DNA of 64,000 bases from Portulaca oleracea (Eukaryota > Streptophyta > Magnoliopsida > Caryophyllales > Portulacaceae), in contig CM055877.1 in NCBI GenBank assembly GCA_029582165.1, positions 7,617,855 to 7,681,854 of the forward strand, written 5' to 3'. This document shows, piece by piece, positions 23,474 through 34,175 of this stretch. Under the pieces are notes generated by a model. That model ran no database searches, was not told where the DNA came from, and saw nothing but the letters and a program-made list of their open reading frames with translations. Made by a program: the position numbers and the translations under genes. Position 1 is the stretch's first letter, and each line of letters opens with the position of its first letter.

Positions 23474-24540
23474 GGCAACCATATAACATGGTGTGTACAC
23501 CCAGAGGAAACAAAGCTCAGAATTTCATTCTGGTTTGTTTGAAAAAACACAGCAGAAAAGAAGACTACAGGAAGGAATAGTTACTGCAATTAAGTACCTG
23601 TACAACATAAAGTTGGTCAGAAGAGTTGATGGACAGGACTCCCATGTATCTGTCTTTGAAGTCAATCATCAAGCTGAGGTGCCAAAGATAATGAAGACAC
23701 TCCAAATGGATGCACAAATGCCACACATACAGTTGCTTTGAACATATGAACCGCTCTCATATGCAATTAAAAATTCTAGAGTAATGAAGAACGCCCTCAA
23801 CCAGGGTTTTCCCACCTAGGGCCTGTAAAATTCACGAGTAAATGGAAAAGTTAAAGTTTTGGTAACTTTTAGTTAAATATTGGGAAAAATGATATTTTTG
23901 AATAAAATAGTCATTCTAAGCTCTTTTGGGCAAGATTTCAATTTAGTATGGCATCGGACAATTTCCCAAGCTCTAAGCTCCTTCTCCAGATGGAAAGCAA
24001 GGCAAAGGCAGACAAGCCATTGCTGAAAACTCCATATTTTGCTTCCTATAATGCTTAATAATTGATTAGTTTTACTTTTTAATATTGTAAGTTCAGTTCT
24101 AAGTAGTTATAATCCTATTCAGTAAGGAAAAGCTCAAAATTATCCCCCAGTTCAAAATACATGGATCGTCCAAACCGTATGTATGATTTATGATTAGTTT
24201 GATGGCGTAGTGATCAAACCTCAGAGGAGTCTCAAATCATCCTCTGACATGAAAGTGAAGTTGGTCTGATCACCAAACATCCTCTGAAACCCTTTTGAAG
24301 GCTAGTTTCATTTAAATTATATCCCATCCCATGAAAGACCAATTTCATTGCCAGGACAACCATATAACATGGTGCATACACCCTGAAGAAAAGAGGAAAC
24401 AAAGCTTAGAATTTCATTCTGGTTTGTTTGAACAAACACAACAGAAAAGAAGACCACAAGAAGGAATAGTTACTGCAAGTACCTGTACAACATATAGTTT
24501 GTCAGAAGACTTGATGGAGAGGACTCCTTTGTATCTGTAC
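23474..24540. repeat. ~190-bp direct duplication 880 bp apart
   Basis: Copies at about 23474-23665 and 24354-24540 share CAACCATATAACATGGTG, GAGGAAACAAAGCT, AATTTCATTCTGGTTTGTTT, AAAGAAGAC and a GTACCTGTACAACAT block. Identity is roughly 85-90% by eye. Neither copy holds a long frame. The minus strand has AG acceptor-like sites, so a fragment of an unknown gene is possible. Confidence 0.7.
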
Positions 24541-24599
24541 AAATTATCTCCCTTCTTCTCAATTAGGATTTCAACCTAATCATCAAGATGAAGTAGAAA

Positions 24600-26721
24600 A
24601 TACCCACAATAAAGATCAAGAATGGCAATGGAAACAAAAATTCAAGGACATCACTATGGTATGTCGAGTTCTAGTATTTACAATGATATTTGTCTGTATA
24701 AACAACTGTTAGATATAAAATATCATCACCTACTTTATAAGATAAATATCTAGGAAGATTCTAGAGAAATATAATTATATATGTTAAGAGGAAAATATAG
24801 ATAGTTGCCTAGATTATTCTAGGTAGCATGACATCTGAGATATTTACTGAAGGCCAAGACACATTAAATCAATAGGCTAAATTGATAAGTAAGGAACCAT
24901 GCCTCACCATTATACAAAATTAAATTAAGTAGAAAGGATGTCAAATATAGTTTATTTATAAGACAGGAGTATCATTATTAGTATTTGGTAAGGAAAACCA
25001 GCGGTGAAACCGAAAAAAGATCAGGGAAGTAATTATCAAATAGTAATACCTATTGTTTCGATAATAATGTGATCAAATTTGGTTCGCCTCTTTTAGACCA
25101 GCTCTAGCACCATCTTCACTAAATCTCCACGTACCGTACAACACAAACAACCATTATTTACCATGACAATGTTTTCATTGGAAGATGAGTGACTTGCAAC
25201 CAAAGAACCATCAATATATATCCAGCTCCCCAAGCTGCACATGGAAAATATCAGTATTCAGCCAATGTATCATAATCACATAAACCCTGACCAAAATATA
25301 AACCCTTAAGAATATCTATGGTAGGCAGAATGCAATGAATATCAACCAATATTTTCATATAGACAGCAAAGCAAATTGTGTTCATCACTACTGCTGCAAC
25401 ATTTTTATATAGTTAACCACAGATCAGGTTTGAAGGTAGCCATTTCTAAAATTTGTTGGCTGCAAAACACAGGGTGGGCTTTCCCTAACATGCATGCTAA
25501 AACACAATTCTCTTCACAAAATTTCAATAGAATGAGTAAATGACCACAAGAGCAAATATATGGATATTATCTATCCACAACAAACAGAAAATCACACTAA
25601 GATAATACGATTTGATCAAAGATGCATTGAGTCGGTTCATTACTATCGAAAGATAAACCAATGGAACACAAAAATGACCATACAAGATTGGTATCCTGTA
25701 TCCACACCTTATTTTGTATAGCAGCAACCCATTTACCAATGTCAGATTTTCTGACTAGAATGAAGCTCAAATTAAGCTTATTGACAGATATACTCACAAG
25801 TCAGAAGACATATCCTCTGTTTGTCTGGACTGAGAAAAAAATACTCCACAGTTCTGCTTCCCAAAATTACAAATTGCTGATTGCAGAGATACTCTGCTAC
25901 ATAAGAAAAGAAAAATTAAGAATCATTTGAACAATAGAGCCAAAGTTTAAGCTAATTACTTTTATGGTCACTAGGGTTAGCTTTCATTTTGAACAAGGTT
26001 ATATCAGCTCTACAGAAAATTCTACTATTCATAATAATTTGAGACCTCAAGTACCATATTAAGAGCTTTGTGCATTAGTGATATAGGAGTTGCAAGTTAA
26101 TCCTCCCTATCAACATTTGAATCTTGTGGTCCTCTTTTTGAGAATTCTTTGCAATACGAACGTTGTGCTCTAACGGATTGCTTACCATTAAAAAGCAAAA
26201 TAAAAGCACCAAACACCATCAAAAGTCATAATCATACTGGTTTGAAATAAAAATCACCCTTGTTTGCTCTTTGTCCCTCAATACTTTAAGTTTATCTGCG
26301 ACCTAGTTGTTGTTTATCAATAAAAGTTTATAACAAAACAGTCTTTCACTAGAGGCAGGGAATTACACAAAGAAACATTAGCATATTATAGAATACTACG
26401 AAAACAGGAACTGAATATGTTGAACAAAATATTCAATGGTGCTTTAACTTTCTTAATATGTTGCATGCTATTTTTTTTATTTTTTTTGTCTGAGCTGAAA
26501 ATTAATTACAGACTCAAAATTATGTTTATGTTTATCCGCAAGACCGCAACCTAATAGTTTCTTGAAAATGAAAATTACAAACTTTTAAATGAGTCAGGGA
26601 ATCAATCAAAGAAAGCATTAACAAGGCAGTGTGTAGTACTAGACTTGGAAAACAGGAAGCGAAGTTGTATGCTGAGCGAAATATGACAAAACAGAGTAGA
26701 ATTAGAAGGCTTGCCTGATCT
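24600..26721. other. Intergenic stretch, no gene recognised
   Basis: The DNA is AT-rich with only short frames. A weak duplication (CAGGGAAT...CAAAGAAA...GAAAACAGGAA) links 26350-26430 to 26590-26665, just downstream of the NLR stop codon. The 3' untranslated region of the NLR gene, transcribed leftwards, probably occupies the right end. Confidence 0.4.
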
Positions 26722-29700
26722 TTAATAATGAACAAAATCAATTTGAATGTTGGGGATGTGCTGAATGTTGGGCCAGTCTTCCCCGGTGTTTTGTTGGCAT
26801 CTTTTCTTCAGGACATCTGAACATCTTTGAATGGTAAGGTGGGTGAGGGAGGTGAGTTCCCGCATGAATTCCGGCAGTGATTCCAGCCCTGAACATTCCC
26901 AAATCCCAAGGTATTGAAGGGCCCTGAGGCAGCGCATCCCCTCTGGTATTTTTGATATCTTTGGAGCCCAAATTAATGATAAGCTTTGGAGGTTCTTAAG
27001 GCAACGCCACGGCATCTCCTCATCCTCCTCTCCCTCTCCCTGTCCATCTCCTCTGTTGCTTAGACTTCTTAGCTCATGCAAAGAGTTCAATGATAATCCC
27101 TTCAAAGCAGTGAGATGCTCAAGCCCTCCTCTCAAGCTCTTCAAGTTAGAGCAATCATTTATTTCAAGCTTTCGCAGGGAGGCAGAGACCCGGAAAACCT
27201 CAATTTCTGAAAGACTCTCCATCTCCCTGACACACATTATAACTATCTCCTTTACCCATTGAAAAACTTGGATAGGCGAAACAAGTTTCAAAGCCCCTGC
27301 GTTGGGACAACACACCTTCCATAATTTGGGATTTGTTGAGTCAAATGGGATCATTATCCTCAACTCTTTATTCAACTTCCCCTCCAATCTCAGTTCTTCC
27401 ACATTGGGACATGTAATCAAACATTTAAAATAAGGACAAAAATCTATACTCAACTTGGAAAGAGATGGAAATGATGTCAAAAGATGTCCTTCCGACATGC
27501 CGCCATCACTGATGTCATCCTCATCTCTCCACCACCCTTTCAACTTGTACAAGTTCATCAATGTGAGTTCTTCAAGGAAGGGAAATAATGTCTTTGATTT
27601 AGAAGTTGTTGCGGCATCACCAATAACACTATGGGTGCCACTATTCTCAATGTACTCCAAGTTAGGCAAATTGCATAATTTCAAGCATCTTAGGGTGCCA
27701 CTATTCTCAATGTACTCCAAGTTAGGCAAATTGCATAATTCCAAGCATCTTAGGTTGCACAGTTTTCTCAATGACGGTAGGTACTGCAAAGCTGGGCAAT
27801 CAACAAGGTCAAGCGTAACAAGATTTGGAAGAAAGGTTCCCAAGTCATCTTCCTTCACCCAACTTGGCATTCTCATGCCATGGTAGGATTGTAACCTCAA
27901 TTCTCTCAAGTTGGAATGTGGCTGTAGGTCTTCTAGTAGTACAAGTTGCTCATTTTCATTTGTTGTGTTTTCCCACGAACAAAATGAAATGGATAGATGA
28001 TTCAAATGCTCCTTATTCCTTATGTACCCTCCTTTATTAACCATGTTCTCGGCATACTGAAAATTTGAGGGCAAACAAATCTCCAACTCCCCCTTCAGAT
28101 TTGTGAGACTTTTCAATTCTTCCATTTGGTGAACAATACTTTGCTTTGAAGATGAATAACGGTCACCTACCAAAAATAATGTTAACTTTTGGAGACATGT
28201 CAACCTTCCCATACCCTCTGGGAAACGACTGATGCTCTCGCAACCAGCGACATCTAGGACTCTTAGGTTCACTAATTCTGGCAAATCTTTTGGTAACTCT
28301 CTCAAATCCATACATTCAAATAAATTTAAGGTTTGCAGGTTACGCAATTTACTGAATGAGTTGGGTAGCACCTTTAGCAATTGATTTCTGGAGAGATCCA
28401 GGTATCTTAGATGCACTAACTTGACCAAGTCATCGGGCAATCTTTCTAATGTAAAATAGTTCAAGCTTAATGTCCTTAGACACACCCAACTTCTCACCAA
28501 TTTATCAACATGAGTTCCCTCGTGCCACATCTTATTAATGCGAATGCATGTACGGACCTTAGCTTTAGTGAAAGAGATGCTTGCATCATAATCAATATAG
28601 CCATAAGACAGATGCCGAACTCTATTGTCCAAGTCCATATCAATAGTATCTACTGCGTAAATTTCTTTGCCAACTACTTGTTGAGCAATATCATGCATCA
28701 AGTCATGAATTTTGCATGAAACAATTTTGCCATGTATGTCTTTTTTAACATCCTGGAAAAAGCATCTTTTCATCAAGATTGAAAAGTATTCTTCACCAAC
28801 ATCTTCAATGCTTTGATTTTCTCGAGGCATGATATAATCCTGAGCCATCCAAAGGCTAATCAACATTTCTCGTTTTATAACATGATCCTTGGGAAATAAC
28901 GCACAATAGGCAAAACATGTCTTCAATGCGGGCTCAAGATGATAGTAACTAAGCTTTAGGATAGTAGCAATGCCATCACTCTTGTCAACGCTAAGTCGAC
29001 CCAACTCGACTTTCTGAAATTGTAACCATTTCTCCTTCCTTTGTCCATACAAAAGACTTCCCACTACTTTAATGGCAAGCGGAACATTGACGCATTTTTT
29101 AACAATGTCTCGACCAATTTCAGCCAATCCAGAATGGTGTGATTGGTCACCCTTTTGTCCGAAGGCTGCTGCCTCAAACAAACGCCATGAATTATCTTCC
29201 GACAATCCTTGCAACTCATGAATGAGTTTCGGTGCTACAATTGCGGCTGTTTCTTTTGACCGTGTGGTCACCAAAACCCATGCTCCTTTTAGGCCCATCT
29301 TCAGGAACTTTGCCAACTCACACCATTGAAGGCGATTTTCATTCCAAAGATCATCTAGCACGAGAAGGTACTTTTTTCCTTCAAGTACTTCTCGTAGTTT
29401 TTTTTGTAAGGACTCTTTGGTAAGATTTTCATGGCTTTTATCAGTAGCTGATTGTAAAATCTTACAAAGAGTAGCATTCACATCAAGATGTTTTAGATCT
29501 TCGTCAGAGATGCAAGCCCACAACCTCAAAGGAAATCTATCTTTAATCCTTGGATTGTTAAAGACAAGTTGGGCAAGTGCAGTTTTCCCTAACCCACCAA
29601 TTCCTACAATAGATAAGTAAGAAACACCATCTAGATCATCATCAGGGGTCAACAACATATCGACGATTTTCTCCATGTCAGCCTCTCTTCCTATAATATC

Positions 29701-30189
29701 CTCAACACACACGTACGAACACGTATCCTCCCTTCTTTCACGAATAGGTTGGCTGTCAAGCTTAAACCCGAACTTACTATAGTCATTGGCAATCTCATCC
29801 AGCTTGTTTCTAATTTCCCTAACCCCTCGGGACATCTTGTAAGCAAAACCAAGAGAGTTAAAGCTAGAAATCAAAGAACGAACCTTTTTGGTGAGTTTAC
29901 CACCCTTGATGAGTTTCTTCTTGCTTTTTGCTAGTGTCACAAACTCGTCCAGCAGATCATCGGCATCATAAACAGCATCCTTGAGCTGCTCAACGTAGAG
30001 TTGAGCATTCTTGGGAAGCTCCGCCATGGATTCAGCTTCTTCGAGAACAGCCTTGACAGTGTTGACAGTACTTTCGAGCTTCTTCAGTTCAGATTCGTAG
30101 CCCATAATGTGGCAAAAACTTCTGAGTTCAGAACATTGGAGGGCGGCAAAGATGGTTTGAGCAGCAGACAACACAGTTCCGAGATCCAT
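26722..30189 (-). CDS. CC-NB-LRR (CNL) disease-resistance-type protein
   Basis: An intracellular immune receptor type that recognises pathogen effectors directly or indirectly. It is one uninterrupted exon of 1155 codons from ATG at 30189, the usual structure for RGA-like CNL genes. The N-terminal Rx-type coiled coil covers about 1-140, with the EDVID-like DAVYDADDLLDEF at 71-83. The NB-ARC domain has P-loop GIGGLGKT (196-203), kinase-2 LLVLDDLW (275-282), RNBS-B VLVTTR (305-310), a degenerate GLPL site reading NVPLAI (368-373), RNBS-D CFAYCALFPKD (425-435) and MHD at LMHD (497-500). Irregular LRRs fill about 570-1140. A 20-residue LRR segment (LCNLPNLEYIENSGT core) is duplicated in tandem. 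No TIR or integrated decoy domain was seen. All key ATP-binding motifs are present, so the gene is probably functional. Confidence 0.95.
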   Translation of the reverse strand: MDLGTVLSAAQTIFAALQCSELRSFCHIMGYESELKKLESTVNTVKAVLEEAESMAELPKNAQLYVEQLKDAVYDADDLLDEFVTLAKSKKKLIKGGKLTKKVRSLISSFNSLGFAYKMSRGVREIRNKLDEIANDYSKFGFKLDSQPIRERREDTCSYVCVEDIIGREADMEKIVDMLLTPDDDLDGVSYLSIVGIGGLGKTALAQLVFNNPRIKDRFPLRLWACISDEDLKHLDVNATLCKILQSATDKSHENLTKESLQKKLREVLEGKKYLLVLDDLWNENRLQWCELAKFLKMGLKGAWVLVTTRSKETAAIVAPKLIHELQGLSEDNSWRLFEAAAFGQKGDQSHHSGLAEIGRDIVKKCVNVPLAIKVVGSLLYGQRKEKWLQFQKVELGRLSVDKSDGIATILKLSYYHLEPALKTCFAYCALFPKDHVIKREMLISLWMAQDYIMPRENQSIEDVGEEYFSILMKRCFFQDVKKDIHGKIVSCKIHDLMHDIAQQVVGKEIYAVDTIDMDLDNRVRHLSYGYIDYDASISFTKAKVRTCIRINKMWHEGTHVDKLVRSWVCLRTLSLNYFTLERLPDDLVKLVHLRYLDLSRNQLLKVLPNSFSKLRNLQTLNLFECMDLRELPKDLPELVNLRVLDVAGCESISRFPEGMGRLTCLQKLTLFLVGDRYSSSKQSIVHQMEELKSLTNLKGELEICLPSNFQYAENMVNKGGYIRNKEHLNHLSISFCSWENTTNENEQLVLLEDLQPHSNLRELRLQSYHGMRMPSWVKEDDLGTFLPNLVTLDLVDCPALQYLPSLRKLCNLRCLELCNLPNLEYIENSGTLRCLKLCNLPNLEYIENSGTHSVIGDAATTSKSKTLFPFLEELTLMNLYKLKGWWRDEDDISDGGMSEGHLLTSFPSLSKLSIDFCPYFKCLITCPNVEELRLEGKLNKELRIMIPFDSTNPKLWKVCCPNAGALKLVSPIQVFQWVKEIVIMCVREMESLSEIEVFRVSASLRKLEINDCSNLKSLRGGLEHLTALKGLSLNSLHELRSLSNRGDGQGEGEEDEEMPWRCLKNLQSLSLIWAPKISKIPEGMRCLRALQYLGIWECSGLESLPEFMRELTSLTHLTIQRCSDVLKKRCQQNTGEDWPNIQHIPNIQIDFVHY
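27633..27752 (-). repeat. 60-bp in-frame tandem duplication inside the NLR LRR
   Basis: Copies 27633-27692 and 27693-27752 differ at one position (27681 T against 27741 C). The duplication adds 20 residues, giving two successive LRR units with the same core NLPNLEYIENSG. Reading frame is kept. Confidence 0.97.
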
Positions 30190-30536
30190 TCTTGTATTTT
30201 GAGTGATAGACTAGAAAGTGAGCAATGGATTCAAGAGTAAGTATGAATGATGAATGGAAGAGATGTATTGAAAAAAGTACGTAATCATAAAAGAACCTAA
30301 TAAATTGCTATAAAAAATGAGAGACAACACGTTCATTCATTCATTTAATTATTTTTGGGGTTTGGAGGAGGGTGGCAGACAACACGTTCCCAGATCCATC
30401 CTTGAGCCTCACGTCTAATTTTTTTTATTTTATTTTTTAATTTTTGAATGGGGTTAGGTTAGGCGTGGTCTCGTGGATCTCTTTATTTGTGCTACGGTTA
30501 TATACCGAGCGCGTAATAATTTAAACTCTTATAAAT
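30190..30536 (-). promoter_or_regulatory. NLR promoter and leader region
   Basis: The sequence upstream of the NLR start, read leftwards. A TTTATAGCAATTT stretch (minus strand, about 30305-30320) could be a TATA box about 120 bp before the ATG. A GGCAGACAACACGTTCC phrase at about 30374 resembles GAGAGACAACACGTTC at about 30320, a small duplication. No W-box cluster was noted. Confidence 0.35.
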
Positions 30537-30776
30537 TACTCTCTCTATTCTTTTTTTATCTGTAATCTACGATTTTTAGTGTCAATTTTTTATCAATAAT
30601 TTTTAATATAAAATTTTTATAAAAAATATAATATTAAATTTTTTTAATTGTATTTTTCATTACGAATCTAATGACATCAATTTTGTATGATAAATCATTA
30701 TACAACTTAAAATATTAGCTGGCAAAGTTTTTAACACAATTTCATAGGCGAAAGATAAATAAAAACGGAGGGAGTA
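30537..30776. mobile_element. Stowaway-like MITE, 240 bp
   Basis: It starts TACTCTCTCTATTC and ends AAAACGGAGGGAGTA. Its interior (CATTACGAATCTAATGACAT, ATAAATCATTATACA) matches the other copies, in opposite orientation to that at 19317. It lies about 350 bp upstream of the NLR start. Confidence 0.8.
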
Positions 30777-31267
30777 CTTTATAATTAATAAATTTTGACC
30801 GCTAATTACTCACAAATTACAATGAGTTACAATATGAAATTACCATCATTAGAAAGATACTTTATTAAAAATTACCATGAAAGTAATTTCATATTGTAAC
30901 TGATCATTGTAATTTGTGAATAATTAAAAATCAAAATTTAGTTAAAATGTCAATTAATGTAAAATGAAGGGATTATAAGACAATATTACAGTAAATTATC
31001 ATAAGACGGCCCATATGGCGATATTTATTAAAATAAAATTATGCAGCAAGTAGGAGAATGATATCAAATGCTTTAAATAAATCAACTAAATAAAAAAGCT
31101 TTAAATAAATCAACTAAATAAAAAGGATAATCACATATATTTAGAATATCTTTTAGGATAGATTTCCCCAAATCACGCAAAAATATATCAAAGCACTCCA
31201 ATCGAATGCAATTGTTATAGTCACCTCTGAATTGTATATTAGTAACCTATACGCTAACATATTTTTT

Positions 31268-31609
31268 GGTTTTTTTGGCTGCAAATAATCTGTACTAAGG
31301 GGTTTGTCATTGGAAATAATTCAAATTGACTTTTCGATCACTGACAGTTTGTACTTTTCATATTTTCTCATAGGAGTCCAGATTCAATTTTCGGCACCGA
31401 AAAGCTGACGTGGCGATTGAAAATTTTCTTTTTGAAGTATGAATTAACATACTTTTCGGTTGCCACGTCAGCTTTCCGGTGCCGGAAATTGAATCTGAAT
31501 TGCTATGAGAAAATAGTGAAAAATTACAGACTGCAAGTGGCCGAAAAGTCACTTTGAATTATTCTCAGTCACAAGCTCTTCGGTACTGATTATTTGTGGC
31601 CAAAAACCC
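31268..31609. mobile_element. Foldback-type MITE, 342 bp, with target duplication
   Basis: The two halves are near-complete inverted repeats. Shared blocks are GGCTGCAAATAATC/GGCCACAAATAATC at the ends, then AATAATTCAAA, CTTTTCGG, TTTTCTCATAG, CAGATTCAATTT and AAAGCTGACGTGGC near the centre. It is flanked by TATTTTTT at 31260-31267 and 31610-31617, consistent with an 8-9-bp duplication of hAT or Mutator type. No coding sequence. Confidence 0.8.
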
Positions 31610-31769
31610 TATTTTTTTAGTCATTCTAATATATTTAATAGACCTAATATGAAATTTTTGTTTGCAATAGAACTAGATAATTGGAAAAAAAAATACATGA
31701 CCCGTGAATATGTGTTTGTTTTGCATAAATTTATGGAAAAGATACATACAATATCTGCTTTGATTAGGG

Positions 31770-32360
31770 GTGTCAAATAGGTCGTGTTGGGTGTTATTCG
31801 TGTTCGTATCAATATTAAACGGGTTGAAAATACTTCAACACTAACCCGACCTATTTAATAAACAGGTTGAAAATTCCCGACCTGCATCTGACTAAAATTT
31901 AAACGGGTTGACCTGGTACTAACCCGTTTACCCGCTTAACTTAATTAGGTTTGTATCAAGTCAGGTTTACCTGTTAAGATTTGCATTGAATTATTATGGC
32001 AATTTAACATTTTACCAAGTTAAAAAGTATCAAATCAACATTAATTTTAAAATATTAATTCTCTTTGTGTTTCAAATATTAATTCCCTTTATATTTCAAA
32101 TAATTTTCCCTCCTAAAAGTGTTATTATAACTTTCTATAATATTTTGTTAGGGTTTAAAAAGTAAACGAGTAAATGGGTCAACCTGTCAAACCCAATTAA
32201 TTAAATAGGTTAAAACATGTATTTTTCGTGTCGAAAAATTCAACCTGAACCTGACCTATTTAATTAAACGGGTTAGGCGTGTTAACCTATTTAATTAAAC
32301 GTGTTCAAAATTTATGACACAACCCGCCTTAATTCGTGTCCGGTTCTTATCGTGTTATCG
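31770..32360. repeat. Dispersed repeat rich in ACGGGTT / AACCCG words
   Basis: The region starts GGGTGTCAAATAGGTCGTG. It contains many copies of AACGGGTT, AACCCGTTT, ACCCGACC and TTAATTAAACGGGTT, and ends near GACACAACCCGCC. Such islands are common dispersed repeats in plant genomes. No protein frame. The class is not assigned. Confidence 0.5.
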
Positions 32361-32454
32361 TGTAGTAGTAATTAGTAGTTAAGGCTTATGAGCATTGGCC
32401 TTGTTTCCTTTGATTGTTTTTATTGTTTTTGCCCTTTATGAGACACTGATACCG

Positions 32455-32990
32455 GATGGGTAGGGGATGGATTAGGATAGATAAAACTCCGATTTGATTT
32501 CTCAAATTGGGGGGCTCTATACTTCAACTGGGAGGAATTGATAGACTAATCTATACTTCAACTCTCAGGAATTGATAGAAAGGGGAAGGGAGACTCTTTC
32601 TCAACCTTACAAACACTCACTGTGTTTTGATAAAATTTGATTCATTGCTTGATTTATTTCTGCTGATACAAATGTTGCTATTTATTGACTAATTTCCCAA
32701 CTACCTCAATTATTGACAAGCACCATTTTCTACTATAATGGGCTGCTTTGCTGAATTAGAAGACTAGAGCGGTGGAAAGGATGGGCAAGGGGTAGGTACA
32801 TGGGTTGCAATTTTCTTCTTCTGCCAGATGGTGTTGAAATTTTGGGCAAAGGGTAGGTGAATTTGTTCACCGTTGTCAGACACTCTCTCCACAATGAGGA
32901 CATTGTGGATTTTAAGTGTGTGTGGGGGGGGGGGTTCACTTTGTGTTTAGGGTAGTTCACCTAGTTCCTTTCCTTCTCATCTTAGTTTCT
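32455..32990 (-). mobile_element. Possible solo or truncated LTR, minus strand
   Basis: Read on the minus strand there is a TATA-like TCAATAAATAGC followed by a leader. At the left edge CCGGTATCAGTG resembles a tRNA-Met primer-binding site. No partner LTR or coding region could be found. A G11 tract lies at 32924-32934. Confidence 0.3.
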
Positions 32991-33547
32991 AAAACTCGAA
33001 AAAAATTAAAAATTTTATGAGATACCTCCATTCATGATGGTCCCTTATGCATAATTTTTGAATCTTGGTGTTGGTACATAAAAGGAACTATAATGCCAAT
33101 CAATTATATGTATATACAGTTGATTCACAATAGTCATACTAAATTACAATCATATGGACTATAATGCCAAGCCAGACTAGTAGACATTGTATTGAACTGT
33201 TGAACTATATTTTTTACAAAGTAAGATTCCCCAAAACAAGAAATCACATGTAATCATATCAAGACATATTAATATTAACATATAATGAACTACAACACCA
33301 ACAACATGATATCAACTTGTAATCTCGATATGATAATAGTAATATACCAGCCACCACAATGCAGCACTCCAAGAAATCAATAGATTGTTGACTATTTAAA
33401 ATGCACTAAATTGTTTATAGTGAATGCAATAAAAAGGATAAAAATATAGTTTAATTAATAAGAGTTTTAGAAAGTTGGGAACTAGTAAATTTAGATTATT
33501 TTATGTTGCAAATGAAGTTACAATATGGTAATGCCAACAAGGCTTTT

Positions 33548-34154
33548 TGTCCCACATTGGTAGAGAAATCAAGTTGAAAGTGGTTTATATATCCTACCAC
33601 ACTTAGTAGTATTAAATAAGTGTGAAGGGGTGTTTTATGGAGGAAGGTATGGCTTGGGACTCCACACGCGCGCCGCCGCCCGCCGATCCGGTCATGGTCG
33701 CAAGACGCGGGTCGTGGTTCTTTTTATAGCCAGCCCGGGTGGGAACTAGCCGTTGCCCAACGACCATTTTGCCCGTTGGAGAAACGACAGTATAGCCGTT
33801 GTCCGAACGGCTAAATAGCCGTTGGCAATGGTAGGGGATGTCCCCTGCCAACGGTAGAAAGATGGCCTATAAATTGGGCTCTTCCATGGCTTGAAAAACA
33901 CACCAACAATCATCTTCTCCTCTTTATCTTCTACATCCTCTTCCATTAATATTTTCTGGGCAATCAGTTTTTACATACTCCAAGTTCTTAGCCTTGAGTG
34001 CACAAGTCTAAGAGCTAGCTGAGTTAACCTTGGGAGTGACCGACAATATCGATTGTCACCTAGGTCGTGCCGTAATCGCTTTCAAGGCAGTGGTTTATCC
34101 ACGACTCAGTTCTAGATTCCAAAACCAGCAGCCTTGATTCAATTATTTCCAACA
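33548..34154 (+). repeat. copia-type LTR of the gag-only element
   Basis: It begins TGTCCCACATTGG, a frequent plant LTR start, and ends ATTTCCAACA directly before the gag leader. A TATA box (CTATAAATTGGG) lies at about 33867-33878. Upstream of it six CCGTT/AACGG motifs are packed into about 110 bp. No matching 3' LTR lies downstream of gag, so the boundaries are inferred from end sequences and position. Confidence 0.55.
33745..33850 (+). promoter_or_regulatory. Cluster of AGCCGTT / AACGGCT motifs upstream of a TATA box
   Basis: TAGCCGTTG occurs three times (about 33748, 33792 and 33817), with GCCCGTTGG at 33770, CGAACGGCT at 33804 and CCAACGGTAG at about 33848. They lie in both orientations, forming partial hairpins. 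AACGG is the core of the MYB3R-bound mitosis-specific (MSA) element, so cell-cycle control is a possible inference. Confidence 0.55.
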
Positions 34155-34175
34155 ATTTGAAAGCGATTATTATCA

